Below are positions 48,915 to 58,809 of a stretch of 64,000 bases of DNA, one piece after another. Below the pieces are notes generated by a model. It ran no database searches, was not told where the DNA came from, and saw nothing but the letters and a program-made list of their open reading frames with translations. The stretch comes from Micromonospora sp. NBC_01699 (GTDB lineage: Bacteria > Actinomycetota > Actinomycetes > Mycobacteriales > Micromonosporaceae). A program made the translations under genes and the position numbers. The DNA is taken from NCBI RefSeq assembly GCF_036250065.1, contig NZ_CP109199.1:7938083-8002082 (forward strand), in the 5' to 3' direction. The first letter of the stretch is position 1; each line of letters opens with the position of its first letter.

Positions 48915-50350
48915 CGCGTCTGTCGTCCTTCGCTCATCTGGGTCATCCGGGCGCCGTACCCGTACCGCTCTATCCGACGGTACGACGCATATTGCGAAAC
49001 GTCGCCTTCGTTGACTCTCTGCAAGCTAGACGTCACTGTCCGCAAGCCGTAGTTGCCGCCGGAATCCTGTTTGTTGCCCTTCGTCAGGGAGTAGGAAATC
49101 ACGCCGGAGCAGATCAGGACTATGAGCCCGAGCACCACCGCGAGCGCCACCACCAACGACCGGTTGGCCGGCGACGGGGGGCGGGACGCCACCGCCGCCG
49201 GTGGCGGAGCGTAACTGAGCTCCTGCCGTGGTCGGGGAGTCGGCACCGAGGCCGCTCCCCGGTGGTATCCCGCCGGCTGCGGCGGGGCGGCCGGCGAGCC
49301 GGGCCGGTTCGGGACCGGGGCGGCCGCTGCCGGCGGGTAGGCGGGGCCCACCCTGGTCGCGCCCGGCCCCATCGGCGGCGCTCCGGAGACCGGGCCGGCA
49401 ACCGGTGAACCCGGCGGCACCGAACCGGGATAGCCGGCCGGCCGACCCGGCTGTGCCGGGGCCGGCGGCGACGGGTGCACGGCGGCCCGGTTGGGCTGCG
49501 CCGGCGCGGGGTGTACCGGCGGGCGCATCGGCGGCGCCGGGGTCGCGGCCTGCCGGGCGACCGCGGCCAGCGTGGCCGCTGTGGGCCACCGGGCCGCCGG
49601 ATCCTTGGCCATCGACCGCTCGACAATCGCCCGTACGGCCGGCGGAATGTCCGCCGGCAGCGGCCGGGGAGCGTCCCGTACGTGCTGCATGGCGATGTCG
49701 AGCGGGTTCTCCCCCTCGAACGGTCGCCGGCCGGAGAGGCACTGGTAGGCGACCACACCGAGGGCGTAGACGTCCGAGGCGGGCGACGCGGTGGACCCGG
49801 TCGCCTGCTCCGGCGAGATGTAGGAGGCGGTGCCGAGCACCGAGCCGGCCGCGGTGAGCTGGCCGACGAGCGCGGAACGGGCGATGCCGAAGTCGGTGAG
49901 CACCAGCGTGCCGTTCGGCCGTACCAGCAGGTTGCCCGGCTTGACGTCGCGGTGCACGATGCCCTTCTCGTGCGCCGCGTGCAACGCGTCGGCGGCCTGC
50001 GCCACCAGCGCCATGGTGCGCGCCGGGGTGAGCCGGCCGACCCGACCCAGGGTGGTGGAGAGCGCGTCGCCCTCGACGTACTCCATCACCAGGAAGGCGA
50101 TCTGCTGGTCGCTGCCGTAGTCGTAAACGTCCACCACGCCGGGGTGGTTGATCGTCGCCATCGTCCGGGCCTCGCCCCGGAACCGCTCGGCGAAGCCGGG
50201 CTCGTCGAGCAGCGCCGGCAGCAGGATCTTCACCGCGACCGTACGGCCGAGCACCTCGTCCGTACCGCGCCAGACGTCACCCATGCCGCCACCGGCGATC
50301 CGCTCGTCCAGGCGGTAGCGGTTGCCGAGCAGAACGCCGGGGCTGAGCAT
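48911..50350 (-). CDS. pknA: Ser/Thr protein kinase PknA
   Basis: This 479-residue protein has the kinase domain (IAGGGMGDVWRGTDEVLGR, VAVKILL, HRDVKPGNLLV, DFGIARSAL), a long Pro/Ala-rich juxtamembrane linker, and one membrane helix near the end (VVALAVVLGLIVLICSGVIS) with a short outside tail. It partners with PknB in controlling growth and division. The start lies at the pbpA stop (TAATG overlap), and the stop overlaps pknB. Its longer linker is a lineage feature. Confidence 0.95.
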   Translation of the reverse strand: MLSPGVLLGNRYRLDERIAGGGMGDVWRGTDEVLGRTVAVKILLPALLDEPGFAERFRGEARTMATINHPGVVDVYDYGSDQQIAFLVMEYVEGDALSTTLGRVGRLTPARTMALVAQAADALHAAHEKGIVHRDVKPGNLLVRPNGTLVLTDFGIARSALVGQLTAAGSVLGTASYISPEQATGSTASPASDVYALGVVAYQCLSGRRPFEGENPLDIAMQHVRDAPRPLPADIPPAVRAIVERSMAKDPAARWPTAATLAAVARQAATPAPPMRPPVHPAPAQPNRAAVHPSPPAPAQPGRPAGYPGSVPPGSPVAGPVSGAPPMGPGATRVGPAYPPAAAAPVPNRPGSPAAPPQPAGYHRGAASVPTPRPRQELSYAPPPAAVASRPPSPANRSLVVALAVVLGLIVLICSGVISYSLTKGNKQDSGGNYGLRTVTSSLQRVNEGDVSQYASYRRIERYGYGARMTQMSEGRQTR

Positions 50351-51852
50351 TACTTGCCTCCCCCGTCCTGGATGACCGCTTGCATGATCTTGCCAGCGAT
50401 CCGGGCCGCCTCGGAACTGCCGCCGCTGCCGGCCGCCTCCAGCAGCACCGCCACCGCGGAGATCGGCTTGCCGTCCTTCATCACGAAGCCGATGAACCAG
50501 CCGTGGTCCTGCGTGCTCGCGTCGGACTGGGCGGTACCGGTCTTGCCACCCACCTGGTAGCCGCTGATCTTGGCCTGGTTACCGGTGCCGTTGGTGACCA
50601 CGCTGAACATCATGTCCCGCAGGTCGCTGGCGACCTGCGGGCTGACCGACTGGCGCAGTTCGCGCGGGTCCGCGGTGTAGTAGTCGGTGGTCCGGTCCGG
50701 CCCGAGCAACTGCTGCACCAGGTACGGCCGCATCTGCTTGCCGTTGTTCGCCACCGTGGCTGCGATCATCGCGCCTTCCAGCGGGGTCATCCGGACGTTG
50801 TTCTGGCCGATCGCCGACTGCGCCAGGGCCGCCGGGTCGTCCCCGCCGTCCGGGTTCTGGATGTCTCCGGTACGGCTGGCCGCAGTGGCCATCCCGCCCT
50901 CGTCGAGCCGGCCGACGGTCAGGTCCTCGTCCTCGAAGCCGAAGTTCCGCGCGGTTTCCTTGACCTTGTCCGCACCGAGTTGTACGCCGAGCCGCGCGAA
51001 GCCCGTGTTGCACGACTCGGTGAGCGCGTCGATCAGGGTGACCTCCGCCTCCGGGCAGATGCTCGGCGCGGCGTTGCGGATCTCCGTGCCCGAGGTCGGC
51101 GCGGTGTAGCTGGAGCCGGCCGGGATCCTGGTGTCCTTCTTGTAGCCGGCCTCCAGCGCGGCGGCGGCGTCGATCACCTTGAAGGTCGAGCCGGGCGGCT
51201 GGGTCTCGGAGAGCGCGCGGTTGCGCAGCGGCCCGTTCGGGTCGTTCTCCAGCTTCTTGTACGCCTCGCTCGCCGCCTTGGTCTCGTGCGTGGCGAGCGT
51301 GTTGGGATCGAAGCTCGGCATGGAGACCAGGGCCTGGATCGCCCCGGTGGTCGGGTTGATCGCCACGGCCGCGCCCTTGACCGCGTCGACCCTGTTCTTC
51401 GACATCTCGTCGAACGCGGTCTGCTGGGCCCGACGGGACAGGCTCAGTAGCACGTTGCCGCCGGCCGTCTGGTCACCGGTGAAGAGGTCCCGGACCCGGT
51501 CGCCGAAGAGCTGGTCGCTGGTGCCGTTCAGGAAGTCGTTCTCGCTCCGCTCGATGCCCGTCGGCCCGATGTTGACCGGCTGGTAGCCGAGCACGTGGGC
51601 GTACATCGGCCCGTCGACGTACGAGCGGAGGAACTTCAGCTTGCCGCTGGTCTCCTTGCTGCTGGCCAGGGCGGTGCCGCCGGCCTCGATGTTGCCGCGC
51701 TTGCGGTCGTACTGGGCGACCTGGACCCGACCGTTGTAGTCGCTGGTGCGGTATTCGTCGGCCTTGTAGCCCTGGACCCAGTTCAGATTCACGAAGAGCA
51801 GGCCGAACAGGACCATCACGACCACACCGACCCGACGCAGTGGCGCGTTCAC
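50350..51852 (-). CDS. pbpA: penicillin-binding protein PbpA (transpeptidase)
   Basis: This 500-residue class B PBP has an N-terminal membrane helix (VGVVVMVLFGLLFVNLNW), a dimerisation domain and the transpeptidase with STFK in PPGSTFKVIDAAAALE, SCN in TESCNTGFA and KTG in VGGKTGTAQSD. It cross-links peptidoglycan during growth and septation with the SEDS partner RodA encoded upstream. ATG 51852 overlaps the rodA stop by 4 bp. Confidence 0.95.
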   Translation of the reverse strand: MNAPLRRVGVVVMVLFGLLFVNLNWVQGYKADEYRTSDYNGRVQVAQYDRKRGNIEAGGTALASSKETSGKLKFLRSYVDGPMYAHVLGYQPVNIGPTGIERSENDFLNGTSDQLFGDRVRDLFTGDQTAGGNVLLSLSRRAQQTAFDEMSKNRVDAVKGAAVAINPTTGAIQALVSMPSFDPNTLATHETKAASEAYKKLENDPNGPLRNRALSETQPPGSTFKVIDAAAALEAGYKKDTRIPAGSSYTAPTSGTEIRNAAPSICPEAEVTLIDALTESCNTGFARLGVQLGADKVKETARNFGFEDEDLTVGRLDEGGMATAASRTGDIQNPDGGDDPAALAQSAIGQNNVRMTPLEGAMIAATVANNGKQMRPYLVQQLLGPDRTTDYYTADPRELRQSVSPQVASDLRDMMFSVVTNGTGNQAKISGYQVGGKTGTAQSDASTQDHGWFIGFVMKDGKPISAVAVLLEAAGSGGSSEAARIAGKIMQAVIQDGGGK

Positions 51853-53348
51853 GGGCGAATCACCTCCGTTGGGGCACCGTGCAGCTGGGCCGGTGGTGTC
51901 CCGGACCCGCCCGCCGGACGTCCGGGCGTGGAACCGTCCACCGGCCGCCGGGCCGCGTCGGAGATCCGCAACAGCAACGCCACCAGCAGCCAGTTCGCCA
52001 TCAGCGACGATCCACCGGCGGAGAGGAACGGGGTGGTCTGGCCGGTGAGCGGGATCAGTTTGCTGATCCCGCCGACGATGACGAAGACCTGCAACCCGAG
52101 GGTGAAGGCGAGACCACCGGCGAGCAGCTTGCCGAACGAGTCGCGTACGGCGAGCGCGGCCCGCAGCCCGCGTTCCACGATCAGCAGATAGATCACCAGC
52201 AGCGCGGTCAGCCCGAACAGGCCGATCTCCTCACCCATGCCGGCGAAGATGAAGTCGTTGTGCACCTCGGGCACCTCGGTCGGCTGACCGCCGCCCGGCC
52301 CGGCGCCGAACAGACCTCCGGTACCGAGCCCGAGTAACCCCTGCACGAGTTGGTAACCGTCGTCGTACGGTTTGTCGAACGGGTGCAGCCAGATCTCGGC
52401 GCGCAGGTAGAAGTTGGCGAACGGACCGCCGACCGTGCTGCCCAGGAAGTACGCCAGGAAGGCGCCGCCGAAGAAGAGCACCAAACCGATGATCAACCAA
52501 CTGACCCGTTCGGTGGCGATGTAGAGCGTCACCACGAACATGCCGAAGTAGAGCAGTGAGGTGCCGAGGTCCTTCTCGAAGATCAGGACCATCAGGCTGA
52601 CCAGCCAGACCCCGATCACCGGCCCGAGGTCCCGCCCGCGCGGGAAGTCGATGCCGAGGAACCGGTGGCTCGCCAGCGACAGCACCTCGCGCTTGCGGAC
52701 CAGGTAGTACGCGAAGAAGACCAGCAGGGCCAGCTTGGCGAACTCACCGGGCTGGATGGAGAACCCGCCGATCATGATCCAGAGCTTGGCACCGTTGATC
52801 TCGGAGTACCGGCTCGGCAGCACCGCCGGGATCAGCACCAGCACGATGCCGGCGAGGCCGAGCGTGTACGCGTACCGGGAGATGGCCCGGTGGTCACGGA
52901 CCAGGAAGAGAAGCACGGCCGCGAAGACCACCGCGCCCAGGGTCCAGGCCAGCTGCCGGCCGCCGGTGCCCGCGAAGATCGGGAAGTCGGCCCGTGCCTC
53001 CGGCGCCAGGTCCGGGTCGACCAGGTCGAGCCGGCGCAGGAAGCCCACACCCAGCCCGTTGATCAGGGCGACCGCCGGCACCAGCACCGGGTCGGCGTAC
53101 GGCGCCAGGTAGCGGATGACCAGGTGCAGACCGAGGAACACCGCGGTCAGCGCCGCGGTCGGCACCCAGAAGTCCATCGTGACCGTGTCGAGCAGGTTCG
53201 CCTCGACGGTGGCCGCGTACACGGCGACCAGCGCCATAGCCAGCAGGAGCAGCGCCAACTCGGCGTTGCGCCGGGACTTGGTGTCCCGGACGCGTGGCAT
53301 CTCACCCGTGACTGCGGGCGCTGGCGGCGGTCCGGCTGGGGCAGTCAC
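51849..53348 (-). CDS. rodA: RodA/FtsW SEDS glycosyltransferase
   Basis: This 499-residue membrane protein has ten or more helices and the SEDS signatures: WIMIGGFSIQPGEFAKLALL, VFEKDLGTSLLYFGMFVVTL-like segment and a late block with HNDFIFAGMGEEIGLFG. SEDS proteins polymerise lipid II; RodA works with PbpA. The GTG at 53348 follows GAGGG seven bases upstream on the minus strand. The order pstP-rodA-pbpA-pknA-pknB is standard for actinobacteria. Confidence 0.95.
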   Translation of the reverse strand: MTAPAGPPPAPAVTGEMPRVRDTKSRRNAELALLLLAMALVAVYAATVEANLLDTVTMDFWVPTAALTAVFLGLHLVIRYLAPYADPVLVPAVALINGLGVGFLRRLDLVDPDLAPEARADFPIFAGTGGRQLAWTLGAVVFAAVLLFLVRDHRAISRYAYTLGLAGIVLVLIPAVLPSRYSEINGAKLWIMIGGFSIQPGEFAKLALLVFFAYYLVRKREVLSLASHRFLGIDFPRGRDLGPVIGVWLVSLMVLIFEKDLGTSLLYFGMFVVTLYIATERVSWLIIGLVLFFGGAFLAYFLGSTVGGPFANFYLRAEIWLHPFDKPYDDGYQLVQGLLGLGTGGLFGAGPGGGQPTEVPEVHNDFIFAGMGEEIGLFGLTALLVIYLLIVERGLRAALAVRDSFGKLLAGGLAFTLGLQVFVIVGGISKLIPLTGQTTPFLSAGGSSLMANWLLVALLLRISDAARRPVDGSTPGRPAGGSGTPPAQLHGAPTEVIRP

Positions 53349-53379
53349 GATGAGTCCCTCGGATCGTTCGATCTCACGG

Positions 53380-54846
53380 TCACTCGGGCGACCGGCATCC
53401 CGCCGGGTCGGGGGTGGCCGGCGGCAGGGTGTCGGACGGGAGCAGGTCGGGGCTGGCAGGGTCGGTCGGCGCCGGCGCGCTCGGGGTGATACCCGAACCC
53501 GCCGCGGGCGACGACGGACCGCCGGGGGTGCCGTTCACCGCCGGCGTACCGGCAGGGGGTGCGGCCGGCGTTGTCTGGCTCGGGGCCTCGCTCGACGGCG
53601 AGGGGCTCGGCGGGCAGGTCGGCTTCAGGTTCGGGTTGCCCGGCCGGTCGACGGTCAGCTCGGAGAGCAGCCGTTCCGCGTCCGGCTCGTCCTTGGCCTG
53701 GATCCCCTGCTTGACCTGCTCCTGGGCGGCGTTGGTCAGGTCGTCGAGCTCGGCCCGGCTGGTCGCGTGCACGCTGGACAGGTCCAGCCCGGCGATCTGG
53801 CCGGGCACGCCGCGGAAGACGGCGAGTTGCCCGGTCTCCGTGGCGCCGACGTAGAACTGTCGCTGGCTGTAGGTCCAGCCGCCCCAGAGACCGCCGCCGA
53901 GGATGCCGGCCAGGACGATCAACTGCACCGCCGTACGCAGCGGTCGGCGTCGGGGCCGGTCGGAGTCGTCGTCGCCGTTCGCCGAGGCGTTCACCGGCTC
54001 CGGGCTGGCCGGGCGCGGCGGGGTGAGCGCCGAGGCCCGAGCGGCCGGCGTCGAGTCGTCGGCCGACGTGGCCATTCCCCGGTCCCGTGCGGCGGCACCG
54101 CCCACGATCGGCGCGGCTTCGAGGATGTCCTGGTCGGTGGCGTCGGCGATGACCACGGTGATGTTGTCCGGGCCGCCACCGCGCAGCGCGAGCTGGACCA
54201 GCCGCTCCACGCACTGCTGCGGGTCGGTGTACTCGCGCAGGGTCTGCCCGATGGTCTCGGCGCTCACCACGCCGGAGAGGCCGTCGCTACAGATCAGGTA
54301 GCGGTCGCCCGGCAGCACCTGCCGGACGGAGTACTCCGGGTCGATGTCGCGGCCGTCCAGGGCCCGGGTGAGCAGCGACCGCTGCGGGTGGCTGCTCGCC
54401 TCCTCCAGGGTGATCCGGCCCTCGTCGACGAGCATCTGGACGTAGGTGTCGTCCTTGGTGATCTGGCCGAACTCACCGTCGCGCAGCAGGTACGCGCGGG
54501 AGTCACCGATGTGCACCATGCCGATCTTGCTGCCCGAGAACAGCGTCGCGGTCAGGGTGGTGCCCATGCCCTCCAGGTGCGGGTTGGCGTCCACCGTGTC
54601 GCGGAGTTGCTGGTTGGCGGTATCGACGGCGGAGCGCAGCGCGTCGACCAGAGCATCCCCGGGGACGTCCTCGTCGAGCGGCGCCATCGCACCGATGACA
54701 ATGTTGCTGGCGACGTCACCGGCGGCCATGCCGCCCATGCCGTCCGCCACGGCGAGTAGCCGCGGACCGGCGTAGACGGAGTCCTGGTTTCCGTCTCGGA
54801 TCAGACCGCGGTCGCTGTGGGCCGCATAGCGCAGGGTCAGAGTCAT
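53380..54846 (-). CDS. pstP: PP2C-type Ser/Thr phosphatase PstP
   Basis: This 488-residue protein has a PP2C domain with the metal motifs GNQDSV, VADGMGGMAAGDVA, HIGDSRAYLLRDG, CSDGLSG and GGPDNITVV, a membrane helix (AVQLIVLAGILGGGLWGG) near residue 310, and an extracellular Pro/Ser-rich tail. It counteracts PknA and PknB. It overlaps fhaB by 4 bp (ATGA). The long extracytoplasmic tail is typical of this family in Micromonosporaceae. Confidence 0.95.
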   Translation of the reverse strand: MTLTLRYAAHSDRGLIRDGNQDSVYAGPRLLAVADGMGGMAAGDVASNIVIGAMAPLDEDVPGDALVDALRSAVDTANQQLRDTVDANPHLEGMGTTLTATLFSGSKIGMVHIGDSRAYLLRDGEFGQITKDDTYVQMLVDEGRITLEEASSHPQRSLLTRALDGRDIDPEYSVRQVLPGDRYLICSDGLSGVVSAETIGQTLREYTDPQQCVERLVQLALRGGGPDNITVVIADATDQDILEAAPIVGGAAARDRGMATSADDSTPAARASALTPPRPASPEPVNASANGDDDSDRPRRRPLRTAVQLIVLAGILGGGLWGGWTYSQRQFYVGATETGQLAVFRGVPGQIAGLDLSSVHATSRAELDDLTNAAQEQVKQGIQAKDEPDAERLLSELTVDRPGNPNLKPTCPPSPSPSSEAPSQTTPAAPPAGTPAVNGTPGGPSSPAAGSGITPSAPAPTDPASPDLLPSDTLPPATPDPAGCRSPE

Positions 54847-55325
54847 GGCCGTAACTCAAGAGAAGTGCGGCCGATCCGGATCGGCACGCCGAGGGGGACG
54901 GGGGTTGGTCCGGTGACCTTAGCGCGATCGAGGTACGTGCCGTTAGTCGAGCCGAGGTCTTCTACGAACCACTGGCCCGAGCGGGGCACCAGTCGGGCGT
55001 GTCGGGCCGAGGCATAGTCGTCGGTAATCACCAGGGTGGAGTCCTCCGCGCGGCCGATGGTGATCTGCCCTTCACCCAGAGTGATCCGGGTGCCGGCGAG
55101 CTGACCGGCGGTGACGACGAGTTGGTGAGCCGCTCTGCCGCGCTTCACCTTCGCTGGCTTGCCCTGTCCGGTCACCGCGCCGATCCCCCGTGGCGCCGCG
55201 ACCAGACGACTGGACCGGGCGCCGGCGAAGAGGTCTCGACGGATCACCCCGACCACGGTGAAGACGAAGACCCAGAGCAGGACGATGAACCCGAACCGGG
55301 CAACGGTGATGACGAAGGGCGCCAA
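54843..55325 (-). CDS. fhaB: FHA-domain protein FhaB (FipA-associated)
   Basis: This 160-residue protein has an N-terminal membrane helix ([20 protein letters not shown]) and a C-terminal FHA domain ([55 protein letters not shown]) that binds phosphothreonine, probably on PknB/PknA substrates. TTG 55325, 4 bp after the fhaA stop, is preferred over ATG 55382, which would overlap fhaA by about 50 bp. It acts in division-site assembly. Confidence 0.92.
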   Translation of the reverse strand: MAPFVITVARFGFIVLLWVFVFTVVGVIRRDLFAGARSSRLVAAPRGIGAVTGQGKPAKVKRGRAAHQLVVTAGQLAGTRITLGEGQITIGRAEDSTLVITDDYASARHARLVPRSGQWFVEDLGSTNGTYLDRAKVTGPTPVPLGVPIRIGRTSLELRP

Positions 55326-55329
55326 GTTT

Positions 55330-56097
55330 TTAGCCGTCCACTCGGAACGTGAGGGTGGTCGTCCCGAGCTGGACCATGTCACCTGGATTGAGCGCGACCG
55401 CCGAGACCCGCTGGCCGTTGACCATCGTGCCGTTGGTCGAACCCAGATCGGTGAGCACCACCTGGGCGCCGTCGAAGTCGAGCCGGGCGTGTCGGCGGGA
55501 GATGCCGACGTCGGGCAGCCGCAGGTTGGCCTGGTCGCCCCGGCCGATCACGGTCGAGCCCATCTGCAACGGGTAGCTGCGCCCGTCACCGGAGACCAGC
55601 CGCACGTTGCGGCCGCCACCGTGGCCGGGCGGCGGGCCGTAGCCACCACCCTGCTGCTCGTACGGCGGATAGCCGCCCTGACCGGGCTGCTCGTACGCCT
55701 GCTGCTGCACCGGCGCGACGTCGCCACCGGTGTAGACCTCGGCCGTGACCCGGAACATGCCGGTGTCCAGCCCGTCGCCGCGCTCGATCTCGACGATCAC
55801 GTCGCCGTAGACCGTCCACGCCTGCTCGCCGATGAACTCGGCCTGCGACTGGGCCAGCTCCTGGGCCAGCGCGGCGGCGTACGGCGCGAGCCGGCTGTGG
55901 TCGTACGGCGAGAGATCGATCACGTAGCGGTTGGGCACGAGAGTGCGCCCACCAGCCAGGATCGCCTTGTGCGCCTCTGCCTCCCGCTGCATCGCGTTGA
56001 GGATCTCCACTGGGTGGACGACCCCCTTGAACACCTTTGCGAAGGCCCCCTCGACCAGGCCTTCCAGACGCTTCTCGAAGCGTTGCAGCACGCTCAC
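55330..56097 (-). CDS. fhaA: FHA-domain protein FhaA (DUF3662)
   Basis: This 255-residue protein has an N-terminal DUF3662 domain ([40 protein letters not shown]) , a Gln/Gly/Pro-rich linker and a C-terminal FHA domain ([54 protein letters not shown]). In mycobacteria FhaA binds phosphorylated MviN and controls peptidoglycan synthesis. GTG 56097 follows GAGGAGG on the minus strand and gives the family start. It heads the leftward division operon. Confidence 0.93.
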   Translation of the reverse strand: MSVLQRFEKRLEGLVEGAFAKVFKGVVHPVEILNAMQREAEAHKAILAGGRTLVPNRYVIDLSPYDHSRLAPYAAALAQELAQSQAEFIGEQAWTVYGDVIVEIERGDGLDTGMFRVTAEVYTGGDVAPVQQQAYEQPGQGGYPPYEQQGGGYGPPPGHGGGRNVRLVSGDGRSYPLQMGSTVIGRGDQANLRLPDVGISRRHARLDFDGAQVVLTDLGSTNGTMVNGQRVSAVALNPGDMVQLGTTTLTFRVDG

Positions 56098-56366
56098 CGG
56101 CTCCTCCTCGGGTCCCGAGGACATGATGGTATCCGGCCGTCGCACACGCGGCTTGCACGCCGCTCGGCCGTCCGCTGCCGACCCGTACTTGAGGGCCGGA
56201 GTCCTCGTGCTAGTGTTCCATGCGCCGCAAGCGGTAACGCCCACGGTCGCAGTACGAACAGCGTAATATGTCCCGGCGTCAGTCGTAGAACTGGCTGGGA
56301 TAAGCTGAAGTTGGTTGGGCCCGAGCGGGGCTTGGAACAGAGCGATCTGTCCCGGGCTTGGCGCAC

Positions 56367-56452
56367 GGGGGAGTGGCGGAATGGCAGACGCGCACGGTTC
56401 AGGTCCGTGTGCCCGAAAGGGCGTGGGGGTTCAACTCCCCCCTTCCCCACCA
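56367..56452 (+). tRNA. tRNA-Leu (anticodon CAG)
   Basis: The sequence folds as a class II tRNA: acceptor GGGGGAG/CTTCCCC, anticodon stem CACGG/CCGTG with loop TTCAGGT (anticodon CAG), a long variable arm GCCCGAAAGGGC and a T arm with GGTTCAACTCC. CCA is encoded at 56450-56452. Confidence 0.95.
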
Positions 56453-56456
56453 ACTT

Positions 56457-56486
56457 GAAGGGCCTCGCGTTCACGCGGGGCCCTTC
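56457..56486 (+). terminator. terminator hairpin of tRNA-Leu
   Basis: GAAGGGCC and GGCCCTTC pair with CGCG/CGCG inside. It begins 5 bp after the tRNA end and precedes the epimerase gene by 89 bp. Confidence 0.75.
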
Positions 56487-56574
56487 ACTCGTCTCCGGGC
56501 ACGAGTGCCCGGCCCGGGTCGGCGCCACGTTATGCTCCGGTGGTTCACGGTCGCCGAGGATCCTGGAGTGTCGT

Positions 56575-57648
56575 GTGAGTGTCGCGCTGGTGACCGGATC
56601 AGGCGGTCTGATCGGCTCCGAGGCGGTCCGGCACTTCGCCGGCCTCGGTCTCGACGTTGTTGGCATCGACAACGACATGCGCCGGCAGTTCTTTGGCGCC
56701 GAGGCGTCCACCGCGTGGAACGTACTGCGGCTGACCAGCGACCTCGGCGGGGCGTACACCCATCGGGACGCCGACATCCGCGACCGGGACGCGCTGGCGG
56801 AGATCTTCCGCCGATACGGCCGCGAGATCTCGGTGGTGATCCACACGGCCGCGCAGCCGTCGCACGACTGGGCCGTCCGGGACCCGTTCACCGACTTCGA
56901 CGTCAACGCCGGCGGCACGCTCAACGTGCTGCAAAACGTGCGTGAGCACGCGCCCGAGGCGGCGTTCATCCACTGCTCGACCAACAAGGTCTACGGCGAC
57001 CGGCCGAACAGCCTGCCGCTGGTCGAGCAGGAGACCCGCTGGGAGATCGACCCCGAACACCCGTACGCGGACGGGATCAAGGAGGACATGTCGATCGACG
57101 GCACCCTGCACTCCGTCTTCGGCGCCTCGAAGGTCGCCGCCGACGTGATGGTGCAGGAGTACGGCCGCTACTTCGGCATGCGCACCGCCTGCTTCCGGGG
57201 CGGCACGCTCACCGGCCCGGCGCACTCCGCCACCGAACTGCACGGCTTCCTCGCGTACGTGATGCGCTGCAACATGGAACGCCGGACGTACAAGATCTTC
57301 GGGTACAAGGGCAAGATGGTGCGGGACGCGATCCACAGCCACGACGTGGTGAGCGCGTTCGAGGCGTTCTTCCGCAACCCCCGCTCGGCCGCGGTCTACA
57401 ACCTCGGCGGTGGGCGTCACTCGAACTGCTCGCACCTGGAGGCGTTCGCGCTGGCCGAGGAGATCTCCGGCCAGGCGATGATCACCGAGTACCGGGACGA
57501 GAACCGGGTCGGTGACCACCAGTGGTGGATCGGTTCCAACGCGTCGTTCCAGGCCCACTACCCGGACTGGAAGCAGATCTACGACGTACCGATGATCCTG
57601 CGGGAGATCTACGAAGCCAACGTGGACAAGTGGACACCGCAGGCATGA
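56575..57648 (+). CDS. NAD-dependent epimerase/dehydratase (CDP-paratose 2-epimerase-like)
   Basis: This 357-residue extended SDR has a Rossmann motif in [30 protein letters not shown] and [15 protein letters not shown]. The usual YxxxK catalytic pair reads FGASK in [18 protein letters not shown], so the tyrosine is phenylalanine. Late blocks ([55 protein letters not shown]) resemble CDP-tyvelose/paratose epimerases. It probably modifies a nucleotide sugar for a surface glycan with the glycosyltransferase downstream. GTG 56575 follows TGGAG. Confidence 0.88.
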   Translation: MSVALVTGSGGLIGSEAVRHFAGLGLDVVGIDNDMRRQFFGAEASTAWNVLRLTSDLGGAYTHRDADIRDRDALAEIFRRYGREISVVIHTAAQPSHDWAVRDPFTDFDVNAGGTLNVLQNVREHAPEAAFIHCSTNKVYGDRPNSLPLVEQETRWEIDPEHPYADGIKEDMSIDGTLHSVFGASKVAADVMVQEYGRYFGMRTACFRGGTLTGPAHSATELHGFLAYVMRCNMERRTYKIFGYKGKMVRDAIHSHDVVSAFEAFFRNPRSAAVYNLGGGRHSNCSHLEAFALAEEISGQAMITEYRDENRVGDHQWWIGSNASFQAHYPDWKQIYDVPMILREIYEANVDKWTPQA

Positions 57649-57738
57649 CGGCACGGGTGCCATGAGTGGGTGTCACGGCTCGACCAGTCAGCTCAATCAC
57701 GGGGGTCACCGCGCCGCCCGGCGCAGCAAGGGAACGCG

Positions 57739-58545
57739 ATGATCTCCAAGGGTAAACGGAACGTGCTCGGCGTACTGGTGGACGCGATCGACTACGACGC
57801 CGCCGCGACCGCAGTGATCACCGCCGCACAGGAGCGCCGTCCGTTCGCGCTCACCGCGCTGGCCGTACACGGGGTGATGACCGGCGTACTGGACCCGCCG
57901 CACAACGCCAGGCTGAACTCGTTCGACGTGGTCACGCCGGACGGCCAGCCCGTCCGCTGGGCCCTCAACCTGCTGCACGGCGCCGCCCTGACCGACCGCG
58001 TCTACGGTCCGACGCTGACGCTGCGCGTCCTGTCCCGCGCCGCCGACGCCGGCCTGCCGGTCTACCTGTACGGCTCGACCGAGGCGACCCTGGCCCGGCT
58101 GGTGCCAGCGCTGGAGCAACTCTTCCCGGCCCTGAAGTTCGCCGGCGTGGAGCCGTCCAAGTTCCGTCAGGCGCGGCCGAACGAGGAGAACGAGATCGCC
58201 GACCGGATCCGCGCCTCGGGCGCCCGGGTCGTGCTGGTCGGGCTCGGCTGCCCCCGCCAGGAGGTCTTCGCGTACGCGATGCGCCCGCTGCTGGACATGC
58301 CGCTGCTCGCCGTCGGTGCCGCCTTCGACTACCACGCCGGTCTGCTGCGCAAGCCGCCCCCGTGGATGCAGCGGGCCGGACTGGAGTGGCTGTGGCGACT
58401 CGGCCTGGAGCCGGGCCGCCTGTGGCAGCGCTACCTGGTGCTGAACCCCGCCTACCTGGCCCGCCTGACCGCCCAGAAGACCAAACTCTGGCGCGCCACC
58501 CCCCCACCCCCCGCCACCGAACCTCCCCCCACCTTTTCTGTTTAG
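57739..58545 (+). CDS. WecG/TagA/CpsF family glycosyltransferase
   Basis: This 268-residue protein has the GT26 pattern: VLGVLVDAIDYDAAATAVIT, LTALAVHGVMTGVLDPPHNA, FDVVTPDGQPVRWALNLLHG, RVYGPTLTLRVLSRAADAGL, VYLYGSTEATLARLVPALEQ, and PRQEVFAYAMRPLLDMPLLA. GT26 enzymes add sugars (ManNAc, Glc, others) to lipid-linked intermediates of cell-wall polymers. ATG 57739 lies after AGGGA. The Pro-rich tail (PPPPATEPPPTFS) is not conserved. It forms a possible two-gene unit with the epimerase. Confidence 0.9.
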   Translation: MISKGKRNVLGVLVDAIDYDAAATAVITAAQERRPFALTALAVHGVMTGVLDPPHNARLNSFDVVTPDGQPVRWALNLLHGAALTDRVYGPTLTLRVLSRAADAGLPVYLYGSTEATLARLVPALEQLFPALKFAGVEPSKFRQARPNEENEIADRIRASGARVVLVGLGCPRQEVFAYAMRPLLDMPLLAVGAAFDYHAGLLRKPPPWMQRAGLEWLWRLGLEPGRLWQRYLVLNPAYLARLTAQKTKLWRATPPPPATEPPPTFSV

Positions 58546-58695
58546 TTGGCGCTCTGCTGGCTGGCGCCGGCTTCGCCGTCGCTGGCTCGCTCCGCTTCGC
58601 GCCGCCCAATGCGGTGACTTCGTCGACTCGCGACCTCGCTTGCGCTGGGGCGGCGGCTGGGGTGGGTGGGCTGGGTGGGGGCGGCAGATGTAGGG

Positions 58696-58733
58696 AAAGA
58701 GTGCTTATCCGGGCTTGGATGGGCACTCTTTTT
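58696..58733 (+). terminator. intrinsic terminator
   Basis: AAAGAGTGC (58696-58704) pairs with GCACTCTTT (58723-58731), and the T-run continues to 58733. It lies 150 bp beyond the glycosyltransferase stop and 76 bp before the GH88 gene. Confidence 0.85.
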
Positions 58734-58783
58734 CTGTGTTTGGGTCATGGCTGGGGGTGGGAGAGGGGTGGGGGTGGGCTTTG

Positions 58784-58797
58784 GGCAAGCGCTTTCC
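58784..58797. promoter_or_regulatory. LacI-type operator upstream of GH88
   Basis: GGCAAGCGCTTTCC has the GGxAAGCGCTTxCC form with a perfect AAGCGCTT core and one mismatched pair. It lies 12 bp upstream of the GH88 start, a repressing position. No LacI gene lies in the window beside it. Confidence 0.65.
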
Positions 58798-58809
58798 TAT
58801 GCTGGGCGC

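Noticed and set aside
56575-56577. Extending the epimerase upstream through tRNA-Leu (frame open from 55159)
   Set aside because: The upstream frame crosses a tRNA and fhaA on the other strand; GTG 56575 has a ribosome site and begins the Rossmann motif.
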